Of a stretch of 51,825 nt of DNA, positions 34,945 to 43,300 are shown piece after piece. The stretch lies in the IMG/VR virus record IMGVR_UViG_3300027976_004270, positions 1-51,825 of that record. One strand, written 5' to 3'. The notes below the pieces were generated by a model that ran no database searches, had not been told where the DNA came from, and saw only the letters and a list, made by a program, of their open reading frames with translations. Each line of letters opens with the position of its first letter. Position 1 is the first letter of the stretch. The DNA is from a virus. A program made the position numbers and the translations under genes.

Positions 34945-35346
34945 TCATTTGCCATCGTTCAGTGTGCTCAGGCGCTGCGCCACACTCTGCAGTGCCACTT
35001 GCCAGTGACGCTGGGCGGTCTTTGTGCAGCAGGCAAAGCGAATGCTGATCTCACGCCAGCCATAGCGCTTGGCCCGCATCCAGACCAGGTGCCGTTGATC
35101 GAGTTCGAGCCACTGCACCCAGCGCATGACCTCGAGCATGGCGTCGACCTCAGCGGGACTGGGCTGGAAGTGCATTTTGGGACGCTCGTCGGCGGACATG
35201 CGTTCCCACTCCGAGCGCACAACCGCGGGCCACAGGGTGAAGTAGCCCTGCACGCGAACGGGAGGCAGGCGGCGTGCTGTGCTGGCAGCCTCCTCGAAGC
35301 GGTGGGCCACGTCCTCGGCGGTCCAGTTGGTCTTGGTGTTAGCCAT
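34945..35346 (-). CDS. Phage protein, DUF6362-like
   Basis: 133 residues starting MANTKTNWTAEDVAHRFEEA. The pattern of AST-x-RRLPPVR-V-QGYFTLWP followed by FQPSPAEVDAMLEVMRW and RYGWREISIRFACCTKTAQR (a helix-turn-helix-like end) fits the DUF6362 family found in Burkholderiales phages. Function unknown; sigma-like or DNA-binding activity has been considered only by resemblance to the C-terminal HTH pattern. Overlaps the 69-residue gene by 8 bases. Confidence 0.7.
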   Translation of the reverse strand: MANTKTNWTAEDVAHRFEEAASTARRLPPVRVQGYFTLWPAVVRSEWERMSADERPKMHFQPSPAEVDAMLEVMRWVQWLELDQRHLVWMRAKRYGWREISIRFACCTKTAQRHWQVALQSVAQRLSTLNDGK

Positions 35347-35548
35347 TTCGCCTGCCTCCCTCGCCGAACAGCCGCTCGCCGATGCGTTTGACAAACGCCT
35401 GCTCCACGAAGTCCAGCCGCTCGTCTGTGTCGCTGACCACCAGGATGTGCTGCTCACGCCAGCCCGTGCGTTTGACTGCGTCCAGGTCGGTGACCTGGGG
35501 CTGCAGACGACCCAGGGGGCATTGGTAACGATGGGGTGTGATCCTCAT
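35339..35548 (-). CDS. Small phage protein, unassigned
   Basis: 69 residues beginning MRITPHRYQCPLGRLQPQVT and ending with a basic glycine-rich tail. No motif or membrane segment is visible. It follows the resolvase stop by 1 base and overlaps the DUF6362-like gene start by 8 bases, so it is a gapless part of the early operon. The coupling is the main reason for calling it. Its ATG is at 35548; a longer ORF in this frame would run into the resolvase gene. Confidence 0.55.
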   Translation of the reverse strand: MRITPHRYQCPLGRLQPQVTDLDAVKRTGWREQHILVVSDTDERLDFVEQAFVKRIGERLFGEGGRRNG

Positions 35549-35549
35549 G

Positions 35550-36320
35550 TCAAAGCTCCTGTGTTTCGATGGCCCATGCGAGCAGCGCCAGGGCGTCGGC
35601 CTCGTTGTCGTCGGTGACGGGGTGGCCCTTGGCACGCATGGCAGCGATGACCTGTGCCTTGCCTGCGTTGCCCTTGCCGGTGGCGTGGCGTTTGATGGTG
35701 CCCACCGGAACGCCCTGGTACGCAATACGGTGGTGCTCGCACCACGTGGTGAGCGTGGCCATGAGGCCGCCGTACACGTGCGCTGCATCGACACCGTTGT
35801 GACGACGCACCTCTTCGAAATAGATCGAATGGATTTCACCGGCCGCGCCCTGAATCTCCGAGAGCCAACGCTTGAAGCGCAGGTATCGCATGCCACCACC
35901 TTCAAAGCGTTGTGGCTTGAAGCTCACAAAGCCATGTGCGATTTGACCGTCGCGTGCACGCAGTGCCCATCCGGTGGTGGTGCCCAGGTCCAGAGCCAGC
36001 ACCACCAGCCGAGTGGTCGGCTGCGTTTCACCGTCCGTGGAAACACTCCGACGTAGGTCAGAGGGAACTGCAGTTCCCTCTCCTACGTAGTAGGAGGGAG
36101 AGTTTTCTCCAACTTCGATATTCCCGGAAACCCAATAGCCATGCGGGTTTGCGCCAGTTGGCAAGTTGGCAGCGTTGCCAACTGCCAACATTGCCAACTT
36201 TGAGCTAAGTTGTTGATTCGTAAACGAATGAAGTTGGCAAGGGTCTGCCAACATACTCCAGTTGGCAAAAGTGGGGTTCCAGTTGGCAACGGTTTTGCCA
36301 ACTTGACGGTGCGGGTTCAT
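35550..36320 (-). CDS. RuvC-like Holliday junction resolvase; iteron-bearing 5' part
   Basis: Cuts branched DNA during phage recombination or packaging. The RNase-H-like core spans about residues 104-256: VLALDLGTTTGWAL (first acidic residue), FEEVRRHNGVDAAHVYGGLM (second), GVPVGTIKRHATGKGNAGKA, and DDNEADALALLAWA (last two acids). The ATG at 36320 overlaps the stop of the upstream gene (ATGA), but the first 100 residues read as translated DNA repeats. A GTG near residue 107 or an ATG near residue 44 could instead start the functional enzyme. The N-terminal extension looks unlike any protein domain. Confidence 0.8.
   Translation of the reverse strand: MNPHRQVGKTVANWNPTFANWSMLADPCQLHSFTNQQLSSKLAMLAVGNAANLPTGANPHGYWVSGNIEVGENSPSYYVGEGTAVPSDLRRSVSTDGETQPTTRLVVLALDLGTTTGWALRARDGQIAHGFVSFKPQRFEGGGMRYLRFKRWLSEIQGAAGEIHSIYFEEVRRHNGVDAAHVYGGLMATLTTWCEHHRIAYQGVPVGTIKRHATGKGNAGKAQVIAAMRAKGHPVTDDNEADALALLAWAIETQEL
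36052..36087. repeat. Large inverted repeat within 5' part of resolvase ORF
   Basis: CGTAGG, a 20-base perfect palindrome GAGGGAACTGCAGTTCCCTC, and CCTACG form nested arms with spacers of three and one base. Perfect 20-base palindromes are rare by chance. It lies between the repeats at 36156-36305 and the resolvase core, consistent with an RNA hairpin or protein-binding site in a non-translated leader. Confidence 0.8.
36156..36305. repeat. Iteron array, ten copies of GTTGGCA in both orientations
   Basis: GTTGGCA-type copies begin (as AGTTGGCA) at 36156, 36164, 36232, 36260 and 36281; inverted TGCCAAC copies begin at 36176, 36183, 36192, 36246 and 36296. Start positions fall in all three reading phases, so repetition is at DNA level, not protein level. 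Dense bidirectional short repeats beside a replication gene are typical of a replication origin or an operator array. Confidence 0.8.
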
Positions 36321-38509
36321 GTGGACTCCTTTGGGTCGTTGATGTCATCTTGGTAAACCCACACATCGGGGTTCTCCACGGGCATGGCGGCCCCCGATTG
36401 CGGGCATTTGTAGTGGGTGGGAAGCACGGCAAGCGCGCGAATCGGTAACTCGCCAGTGACCGGGTCCGGCGTGACGCCAGGCATGTGCAGAACCATGCCT
36501 TCGACGCACAGGTAGCCAAACTTGCTGCGTCCGCAGGACGGCAAACCGTGGTCCTTGCCATTGCGGAAATACTTGATGTAGCCCTGGGTGGACAGGACCG
36601 ACAGTCGCTCGCGAATCGTGCGCTCACCGCCCAGGCCCGCCTTGCCCTCAAAGGACTCGGCAAATTGATTGCCGGTGAAAGCGCGACCCTGTGCGGCCTC
36701 TTCAAACAAAATCTGAAGAATCGCGTCGCGCTTGCGACGACGCTCCGCATCCAGCCGTTCGCCGTATTCCTTCAGAACCAGCCTATCGTTCACATCCACC
36801 TGACGCCATTCGTCATTGATCTTGTCGACGAACTTGTTGGGAATGGCTGGGCCGTTGCGCAACTCATAGATCAACTGCCGGGTGCTTCGCGCCTCGTCAG
36901 GACGCTGCAGCAACATACCTGTGGAGTAGTAGCCGCGCAAACTGCCCGCTCCGGCTAAAGCCTGAAACGGGTCCTCCTCGAACTGCTTCTTGGACAGTTT
37001 TTTGGTGTGGTGGGCCAGGATCACACCGGCATCGAGATTGACCTCCCGGCGGATCCGATCCACCCGCTGCGACAGAAAGAACAGCATGGCGCCGTTGTCG
37101 TTCTCACCCCCGGCATCGCCACCATCAAAGACGTTGCGAATCGGGTCGATGACGATGATGTCAGGCAGCGGTCCGCCAAAGGCTATCTGGATGGTCGGAA
37201 TGATCTGGGCGAGGCCCGCATCATTGAGCAGCGTTTGAAGCTGGGGTGTGGCGACAAAATTGATCCTGGCCAACTCCAGCGCATGCTCTGGCAGCCGGAT
37301 CCTTTTGGCCCGCTCGCGCAAGTAGTGGTACTGCACCTCGGCCTGCAGATAGAACACCCGTAGCGGTCGCGCTGGCGACATCCCCAAAAATGGCAGGCCA
37401 GCCGACATGTGGGTAAGCCAGGCCAGCAGAAAATCACTCTTGCCAACCTTCGGCGCGCCGCCGAAGACCAGCATGCCGCCTGGCGTCACAACACGTGGCG
37501 CGATCAGGTCATCGGGCAATGGTGAGTCATCATCGAGCAGTTGACCCAGCGTGAAACTTGGCAGCATCGGGGCAGACGCCTTGACGACTCGGCGCTCGCC
37601 ATCTGCGATGAACGCTGCACAGTCAAACCCTTCGGCCACGCCGTCAGCAGCATCCCACTTGTCGGGCTTGTCGATGGGTGGGACCAGAATCGCCACGCAA
37701 TTGCAGCCCGCCAACGCGCAGGCCTTGGCCGCGTTTTCTGCGTACTCCCAACCTGGCGGATCCCGATCTGGCCAGATCAGGACATCCTTACCTTTGAGCG
37801 GCCTCCAGTCGGTCTTGTCGACCGGCGCCTTTGCGCCGTTCATGGCGGTGGTGGCCACCATGCCAGCACCGATCAGTGCATCGGCACACTTCTCGCCCTC
37901 CACCAGCACTACCGCGCGCGAGGTTGAAATCCTCGGCAGGTTGTAGAGCGGCCTCGGATCGGGCGCACGCCACATACGTGCACGGACATCCCAGGGGCGA
38001 AACTCCTTACCCGTGGGCGGGTCATACCGGTAAATGCAGGCAATCAGTTCGCCCTGAGCCGTGCAGTAGTCCCACTTGGCTGTGTAGGGCCCCAACTCAT
38101 CGACCGGCACACTGCGCGCATCACGCACGACCGGTCGATTGAGCGGCGGTGCAATGCCCAGCCACAGCCGGATCTCATCGACCACCCGCCGAAAGTCAAG
38201 CCGCGCGGACAAGCCTTGCGACATCGCCCAAAGATCGAGGGTGTCGCCACCATCATCCGTCGAGAAGTCCTTCCACAGCCCACGCCTGCTCCCTTGTAGC
38301 TCGACCACCATGCTCTTGCCCGGCGTGCCGTCAATATCGCCGACGTAGAACTTGTTGCCCCGGATCCGACCATGGGGGAACAGGTAGTGGAGAACGGATT
38401 CAAGTCGGTCCAGGAGCGCCGATCGCAACGCCTCGGTATCCGCAGTCAGATCGTCACGTTGGTCGGAAGCACTGTTGTAGTCAAGCCAGACAATGCTGCC
38501 CTGGGTCAT
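36317..38509 (-). CDS. Phage replication protein: TOPRIM plus RecA-like ATPase
   Basis: 730 residues; a primase-helicase type enzyme. A zinc-less N-terminal region is followed by a TOPRIM domain (VVLVEGEKCADAL at 199-211 with the later DVLIWPDRDPP), then a RecA/RepA-type ATPase (GGAPKVGKSDF near 350-360; Walker B PDIIVIDPIRNVF). A C-terminal winged-helix-like segment is present (RTIRERLSVLSTQGYIKYFR). Start MTQGSIVWLDYN at 38509 is preferred because it overlaps the upstream stop (ATGA). It likely opens and primes the phage origin; the iteron array begins a few bases past its stop. Confidence 0.85.
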   Translation of the reverse strand: MTQGSIVWLDYNSASDQRDDLTADTEALRSALLDRLESVLHYLFPHGRIRGNKFYVGDIDGTPGKSMVVELQGSRRGLWKDFSTDDGGDTLDLWAMSQGLSARLDFRRVVDEIRLWLGIAPPLNRPVVRDARSVPVDELGPYTAKWDYCTAQGELIACIYRYDPPTGKEFRPWDVRARMWRAPDPRPLYNLPRISTSRAVVLVEGEKCADALIGAGMVATTAMNGAKAPVDKTDWRPLKGKDVLIWPDRDPPGWEYAENAAKACALAGCNCVAILVPPIDKPDKWDAADGVAEGFDCAAFIADGERRVVKASAPMLPSFTLGQLLDDDSPLPDDLIAPRVVTPGGMLVFGGAPKVGKSDFLLAWLTHMSAGLPFLGMSPARPLRVFYLQAEVQYHYLRERAKRIRLPEHALELARINFVATPQLQTLLNDAGLAQIIPTIQIAFGGPLPDIIVIDPIRNVFDGGDAGGENDNGAMLFFLSQRVDRIRREVNLDAGVILAHHTKKLSKKQFEEDPFQALAGAGSLRGYYSTGMLLQRPDEARSTRQLIYELRNGPAIPNKFVDKINDEWRQVDVNDRLVLKEYGERLDAERRRKRDAILQILFEEAAQGRAFTGNQFAESFEGKAGLGGERTIRERLSVLSTQGYIKYFRNGKDHGLPSCGRSKFGYLCVEGMVLHMPGVTPDPVTGELPIRALAVLPTHYKCPQSGAAMPVENPDVWVYQDDINDPKEST

Positions 38510-39273
38510 GCATCCCTCCAACACCTGTCCTGCCAAGCGCAGAACTTGCACTCCAGATGGGTGGGGGTCGTGGTGTGACGTGGGAGCACTTCACCGGCGG
38601 CGGTTGCGGTCAGCACGCGCACGCCACGATCGGACATGCGCTGCGCTAGCCCGGCATCAAACGCCAGCAGCTCAAACCAGATCTCCTGTGTGTCCTTGTT
38701 GACGGCCGTAAACAGAGCCGGGTTGTCTGCAACGCCCGGCACCGACGCCTGCATATAGGCCTGATAGACGGCAACCTGCGCCGCATAGACTGGTTTGGAC
38801 TTGGCAACTCCCTGTTTGACGGTGTCGCGCCAGGACTTGTCGTTCATGGTCTTGAACTCCCAGATGGCGGGATATGCCATGCCGAAATCACCCAGCTGCG
38901 CAGGACCAGCATTCAGGATGCCGTCGACGTGACCCTGTATCCGACCGCCCGCCACTGAAAAGCCAAACTGACCGCCCTGGGCCTTGCGGGTGTACAGATC
39001 GAACCCAGCCAGTCGAAGCCAGCGGATTGCCAGGTCCTCCAGCGTGTGGCCCACTTCAAATATGCGCAGCAGACGGCCGGAGAAATCGCGTCCATCGTCG
39101 ACCGGCGTGCGCGTGTACTCGTATTGCAATGCGCGTTCACAGGCAACACCCAACCGGGATGCACCCAGGTAATTGCGTGGCACCTGGCACTCGCGCTCAC
39201 GGGTCAGTCCTTGATCGATCAAGACGCTGATCTGCTCGTCAAGCTTGGGGCGATGATTGAAGTCAAGCGTCAC
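38506..39273 (-). CDS. Cas4-like PD-(D/E)XK nuclease with predicted iron-sulfur cluster
   Basis: 255 residues. Core motifs: GHVDGIL with Asp117 and WEFKT with Glu139-x-Lys141. Four cysteines at 45, 242, 245 and 251 (LGVACERAL and the C-terminal LECKFCAWQDRCW) are placed as in Cas4/AddB/RecB-type iron-sulfur nucleases. It likely resects DNA ends during recombination. It overlaps the replication gene by 4 bases and the DUF6511-like gene by 4 bases. No CRISPR array is present, so a stand-alone phage role is meant. Confidence 0.85.
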   Translation of the reverse strand: MTLDFNHRPKLDEQISVLIDQGLTRERECQVPRNYLGASRLGVACERALQYEYTRTPVDDGRDFSGRLLRIFEVGHTLEDLAIRWLRLAGFDLYTRKAQGGQFGFSVAGGRIQGHVDGILNAGPAQLGDFGMAYPAIWEFKTMNDKSWRDTVKQGVAKSKPVYAAQVAVYQAYMQASVPGVADNPALFTAVNKDTQEIWFELLAFDAGLAQRMSDRGVRVLTATAAGEVLPRHTTTPTHLECKFCAWQDRCWRDA

Positions 39274-39692
39274 GGCATAGCCCCCGCCGAGGAAGCCGTC
39301 TGCTGGCTGGCAATACGCTGCTCGAGGAACGCTCGATCCTTGGCCGCCATGCGCTCGTGCTCGATGAGCATGTGCGACTGATAGGCAGACACCACCACGT
39401 CGACCAGGGTCAAGACTTCTTCGCGGCTGTAGTCGGCCAGTGGACGCCCCATGCCGATCTCGCCTACATACTCACCCAAAGGCGATAAGCAAGATCGCAT
39501 TGCGGTGACTTCCATTTCCGTGGGATCAATCATCTGACCCTCCGTTTTGTTCATGATTTGAGAGAAGGCGTTCTGGCACGCCATGGAGCAGAACACCCAC
39601 CGATCCGAATACCGGGCAGGGTCGCTACGGCGCAAGCGGGCGTTGAACCACCCCAGCCCCTTGGCTTGGCGACTGCAGACTGCGCACTTCAC
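39270..39692 (-). CDS. Zinc-binding phage protein, DUF6511-like
   Basis: 140 residues. The N-terminus MKCAVCSRQAKGLGWFNARL and later FCSMACQNAF give C-x2-C and C-x3-C metal-binding pairs. The middle has the MIDPTEMEVTAMRSCLSPLG pattern of DUF6511 proteins in phage replication operons. The remainder is helical (REEVLTLVDVVVSAYQSHML). Function unknown; overlaps helicase and nuclease genes by 4 bases each, so it works in the same operon. Confidence 0.75.
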   Translation of the reverse strand: MKCAVCSRQAKGLGWFNARLRRSDPARYSDRWVFCSMACQNAFSQIMNKTEGQMIDPTEMEVTAMRSCLSPLGEYVGEIGMGRPLADYSREEVLTLVDVVVSAYQSHMLIEHERMAAKDRAFLEQRIASQQTASSAGAMP

Positions 39693-41362
39693 GCGGCCGC
39701 CCGGTAGCTGTCATTGGCCGCCACGACCAGGCGTTGGATCTGTGCCTTGTTGAACTGGAAGGACAACAGGGCAGATGCCTGGTAACGCGTCAGGCTGAAA
39801 TCGGCACGCAGCGCCTCTGGCAAGTAGCGCAGTTGTTTTTCTGTCGGTGCCTCGTTGAGCCAGCGCCGCGTTTTGTGTGCAGAGTCTTCAGATTCATGGT
39901 CGTTGAGCCAGTCGTCGGCCTTGGCCATACACACGGTGCGCTCGCCAACTGCCAAAAGATGCGTTCCCATCCCCTGACCGCCACCGACTGCGTGCCAGCG
40001 TCCGGCGAGGAAGAAAATACCGCCCCAGGCCGAGAATCCGGTTGCCATCAGTGCGTCGTCGCAGCCGAACAGGTCACACCAGCGAAAGTTCGAACGCTTA
40101 AGCAGATCGATTTCGCTCATCACGAAGTCACTCAAGACACCGCCATCTTGCGGTTGGCGCTCCCAGACGTGGCCGCAGAACGGGCACTCCATGACCGCCA
40201 ACGGGACAATGGCGCCACATTCCGGACAGTCTTTGGTGAGCGCCTCGCCATCATGCTGGTGGCCGTCCAAATTGACGTCCTGCTCCAGGGCGCCATGCAT
40301 CAGGCTGGCCGTGCCAAAGTCGAGCACGATGCAGTCTGTTTTGATGACGTGGGGATATTCCTCTGGATCTACCGTACGCAAGCCCCGGCCCACCATCTGA
40401 ATGAAGGTGGACTTGTAGGAACTTGGTCGCAGCAGAACGACACAGGCTGTCGGAGTGAAGTCATAGCCTTCCGTCAGGATGGCCACGTTGACAATGACCT
40501 GTGCATCACCGCACTCAAAGCTGGCAATGCACGCCCTTCTTTCTCCGTCCGGCAGGTCACCGTGGATCAGCACTGCCGGCACTCCGGCCGCATTGAATCC
40601 ATTACACACACTTTGCGCATGGGCAACAGTCGAGCAGAACACGATGGTCTTTCGGTCGCTGGCCTTCTCCTTCCAGTTCTTAATGACGGCATCGGTGATC
40701 AAGGTTTTGTTGAGGATGGAGGCGACTTCGTCCATATCGAAGTCCACGGCCGTGCGTCTTACCTTACTCAGCGCTTCCTGCGCACCAACATCAATCACGA
40801 ATGTGCGCGGCGGCACCAAGTGCCCGCTGGCGATCATTTCGCCCAGCGTGATCTGGTCGGCAAGGTTGGAAAACACATCACGCAGGCCCTGGCCATCACC
40901 CCGGTTAGGGGTGGCAGTCAGGCCGCAGATGGCCGCACTGGGGTTGCGGCTGTGCACCTTGTCGATCACAGCCCGGTAGCTTGGCGACGCCGCATGGTGG
41001 GCTTCGTCGATCACCAGCAGGTCCAGTGTCGGAAGCTGGTCCAGGTTCGCCCCCTTTGAGAGGGTCTGCACCATGGCAAAGGTGGCACGGCCGGACCAGG
41101 ATTTCTCATTGGCATCGACCACCGAAGTGGTCAACCCCGGATTCACCCGAGAGAATTTGGTCCGGTTTTGATCTGTGAGTTCGGTGCGATGTGCAAGGAT
41201 GCACGCTTTGGCGTCGGGCTCAGCCAACACACTGCCAGCAACCGCCGACAACATGATAGTCTTGCCCGAGCCTGTCGGCGCCACCGCCAGCGCGTTGCCG
41301 TGCTGACGCAACGCCGCCAGCGTACGCTCTACCAGTTGGGTTTGACGGGGACGCAGCATCAT
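39689..41362 (-). CDS. SF2 DEAD/DEAH-box helicase
   Basis: 557 residues. Motifs in order: QTQLVERTLAALRQHGNAL with Walker A APTGSGKT (28-35), DEAH in LLVIDEAHHAA, GLTATPNRGDGQGL, a second RecA domain with VIHGDLPDGERRA, VNVAILTEGYDFTPTACVVL and the arginine-bearing QMVGRGLRTVDPEEYP. A C-terminal zinc ribbon follows (CPECGAIVPLAVMECPFCG). It unwinds DNA or branch structures during phage replication; helicases of this type occur in phage recombination operons. The start codon ATG is preceded by a short gap after the preceding gene. Confidence 0.92.
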   Translation of the reverse strand: MMLRPRQTQLVERTLAALRQHGNALAVAPTGSGKTIMLSAVAGSVLAEPDAKACILAHRTELTDQNRTKFSRVNPGLTTSVVDANEKSWSGRATFAMVQTLSKGANLDQLPTLDLLVIDEAHHAASPSYRAVIDKVHSRNPSAAICGLTATPNRGDGQGLRDVFSNLADQITLGEMIASGHLVPPRTFVIDVGAQEALSKVRRTAVDFDMDEVASILNKTLITDAVIKNWKEKASDRKTIVFCSTVAHAQSVCNGFNAAGVPAVLIHGDLPDGERRACIASFECGDAQVIVNVAILTEGYDFTPTACVVLLRPSSYKSTFIQMVGRGLRTVDPEEYPHVIKTDCIVLDFGTASLMHGALEQDVNLDGHQHDGEALTKDCPECGAIVPLAVMECPFCGHVWERQPQDGGVLSDFVMSEIDLLKRSNFRWCDLFGCDDALMATGFSAWGGIFFLAGRWHAVGGGQGMGTHLLAVGERTVCMAKADDWLNDHESEDSAHKTRRWLNEAPTEKQLRYLPEALRADFSLTRYQASALLSFQFNKAQIQRLVVAANDSYRAAA

Positions 41363-41374
41363 GGCGGCGACTCC

Positions 41375-41983
41375 TTACTGCGCCCAGCTGGGACGACCCG
41401 GCACAGGAGAGCGGCCGGTAGCCTGCGCATAGGCATTCGGCGCAGGTGTTGCCTGAGGTGCAGGTGCAGACGGCTGACGAGCGGTGCCCATGAGAGCTGC
41501 GTAGTCTTTGTGGTCCGGCGTCACGGCCGACTTGATGACGCTCTTGTCCTGACCGTTCTGATCCTTGTCCCAATCGACTTTCCCGAGGAATTCGATGCCC
41601 TCCAGGTCAGCAAAGCCGCTGATACGCCTTGCGTTCTGTGCTGCCGGACTGCTGTCACTCGGGTGGATGCCACGTGCCGAATTGAGGATGGCCTTCACAA
41701 AAGTACGGCCCATGTTGGCCCACTCCGGTCCCTTGGGGCTGTGCAGGCCGATGAGTGACCACATCTTGCGGCGCGCGAATGCACCGTCCATCACCACAAA
41801 CTCACAGTTCAGATAAACCGAGCCCGTGCTGGTATTGCGGGTGGCGAAACCACCGGTCCAGCCCTGTGCAGCATCGTCGTGGCCACCGGGTTTGATGGTC
41901 ATACGCACGCGCACCACGGTCCCCTTGGGGATCAGGTCGAAGGATGTTTGTTCGGAAGCAGAATTGAAATCGAAGTAAGTCAT
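41375..41983 (-). CDS. Phage protein, possible single-strand DNA-binding or recombination accessory
   Basis: 202 residues starting MTYFDFNSASEQTSFDLIPK. Conserved-looking elements include GTVVRVRMTIKPGGHDDAAQ, a strand region VYLNCEFVVMDGAFARRKMW, and an acidic/proline-rich tail (APAPQATPAPNAYAQ) reminiscent of single-strand-binding proteins. No assigned domain is certain. It lies between the RecA-like ATPase and helicase genes, the usual place of such a protein in phage recombination operons, which is the basis of the guess. The gap to the ATPase gene is 2 bases. Confidence 0.6.
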   Translation of the reverse strand: MTYFDFNSASEQTSFDLIPKGTVVRVRMTIKPGGHDDAAQGWTGGFATRNTSTGSVYLNCEFVVMDGAFARRKMWSLIGLHSPKGPEWANMGRTFVKAILNSARGIHPSDSSPAAQNARRISGFADLEGIEFLGKVDWDKDQNGQDKSVIKSAVTPDHKDYAALMGTARQPSAPAPQATPAPNAYAQATGRSPVPGRPSWAQ

Positions 41984-41985
41984 GA

Positions 41986-42915
41986 TCAGATCTCCTGAGA
42001 GGCAATGGATTCGGGGGTGGCGGGTGTGCCAGGGGTACTGGCGGAGGCGCCGGTAGTTCCGGCAGTGGATGTAGCGGCGGAAACGGGGCGAGCAAAATCG
42101 AGTCGCTCGCTGGCAGGCTTGGCGGGGCCCGCGATCTTTTCCATGAGGCGACCCAGGTGCGGTTCCTCAATCGGGTCGAGACGACCAGAACGATCCTTGG
42201 CCGGGTAGCCCCAGGAATTCAACGTGTGGCAGACGAACGCGCGGTAGTTTGCCCCGTCATCGCCCTTGAGCTCGGCGAGCGTCACGACTTCATCGACGAT
42301 TCCTGGCAATTCAAGGCCGGTCTTGGACCCGTCGATCTGCAGCGCAAAAACACGGCGATTGAAATCATCGAGTGACTCGTTGAGGATGCCGACGAACCAG
42401 ACATTCTTGCGACGGGTATGCTGCAGATGGGTGAGCCACCCGATCATTTCCTGTCCCATCAAACCGTAGGCACCGCGGCTGTCAGGCTTACCGGTCTTCT
42501 CAGAGTAGGCCTGGGGCTGACCCTTACTCCATTGCAGGCACAGGCGTCCGGCAACGGTGATCGAGTCCACAAACACGGTGTCGTACTTATCCAGTACCAC
42601 CGGATCACCGAAACGCGCGCACACGGCATCAAAGTGGGCCTGGCTGTAGGGCTGGTCCTCGCGCAATGCTGGGTTCGGGCCGCCGATGAAAACGGCAAAA
42701 TCGCGGCATTCCTGCCAGGTGCGAGGACGGATCGTGTCGCCCGCGTAACCTTCGACTGCCAGGTCGCCAGCCTCGAGATCCATGAACAAGGTGGCGATCG
42801 GATTCAGGGTCCACAGTTGCGACGTCTTGCCAATGCCGGACTTGCCGACCAGCACACCCTTGACGCCACGACGCTCGGCCAACCGCTGATCGGCGGTGAT
42901 GATGGGCAGACTCAT
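41986..42915 (-). CDS. RecA-like ATPase, Sak4/AAA_24-like
   Basis: 309 residues. The Walker A GVLVGKSGIGKTSQLWTL (24-31 for the core) and the following LEAGDLAVEG and a Walker B-like DTVFVDSITVAGRLC fit the AAA_24/Sak4 group, which supports single-strand annealing in phage recombination. A C-terminal low-complexity Thr/Ala/Ser tail (SAATSTAGTTGASAST) follows. It overlaps the upstream 127-residue gene by 4 bases. Alternative: a generic phage nucleotide-binding protein. Recombination role is inferred from family and context. Confidence 0.82.
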   Translation of the reverse strand: MSLPIITADQRLAERRGVKGVLVGKSGIGKTSQLWTLNPIATLFMDLEAGDLAVEGYAGDTIRPRTWQECRDFAVFIGGPNPALREDQPYSQAHFDAVCARFGDPVVLDKYDTVFVDSITVAGRLCLQWSKGQPQAYSEKTGKPDSRGAYGLMGQEMIGWLTHLQHTRRKNVWFVGILNESLDDFNRRVFALQIDGSKTGLELPGIVDEVVTLAELKGDDGANYRAFVCHTLNSWGYPAKDRSGRLDPIEEPHLGRLMEKIAGPAKPASERLDFARPVSAATSTAGTTGASASTPGTPATPESIASQEI

Positions 42916-43295
42916 TTGCGCATCTCCTCATCAGACAGGGATGCAAAAGCCTGGGCAATGGTTGTTGTGCCCACCGCACCGCGCCCGCGTGCAGCCTCGT
43001 ACAACTCCTTCAATGCACCGGAGCGGCGCATGATTGCGCTGCATTCCGCCTCAGTGCCTTGAATGGCAAAGGCAATGTCATCAATAGTCGCGTCGGTCAA
43101 CTGGCGAATCACCTCATCAGGACGCGTTGTGCCATTTGCAGGGATGCGAACGGCATCAGGCAAGTAGGCCGAATGAAAAGATTGATGCTTGCGCAACCGC
43201 GACATCAACGACTTGCGAACGCTGAGCGCAGCGACGCTAGGTTTGAATTCCGTCGCCTCGGTGCTGGCCGTCTTTTGGAAAATTGGGAACTGCAT
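42912..43295 (-). CDS. Small phage protein, unassigned
   Basis: 127 residues beginning MQFPIFQKTASTEATEFKPS. Contains a basic stretch (SVRKSLMSRLRKHQSFHSAY) and a helical C-terminus (TIAQAFASLSDEEMRK). No catalytic or metal motif is visible. It overlaps the RecA-like ATPase gene by 4 bases and is 5 bases after the 156-residue gene, so it belongs to the recombination part of the early operon. Function unknown. Confidence 0.6.
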   Translation of the reverse strand: MQFPIFQKTASTEATEFKPSVAALSVRKSLMSRLRKHQSFHSAYLPDAVRIPANGTTRPDEVIRQLTDATIDDIAFAIQGTEAECSAIMRRSGALKELYEAARGRGAVGTTTIAQAFASLSDEEMRK

Positions 43296-43300
43296 GCTGA

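Noticed and set aside
36156-36305. Possible CRISPR array
   Set aside because: The repeats are only 7-9 bases, occur in both orientations at irregular spacing, and no cas1/cas2 is present; the Cas4-like nuclease is a phage recombination type.
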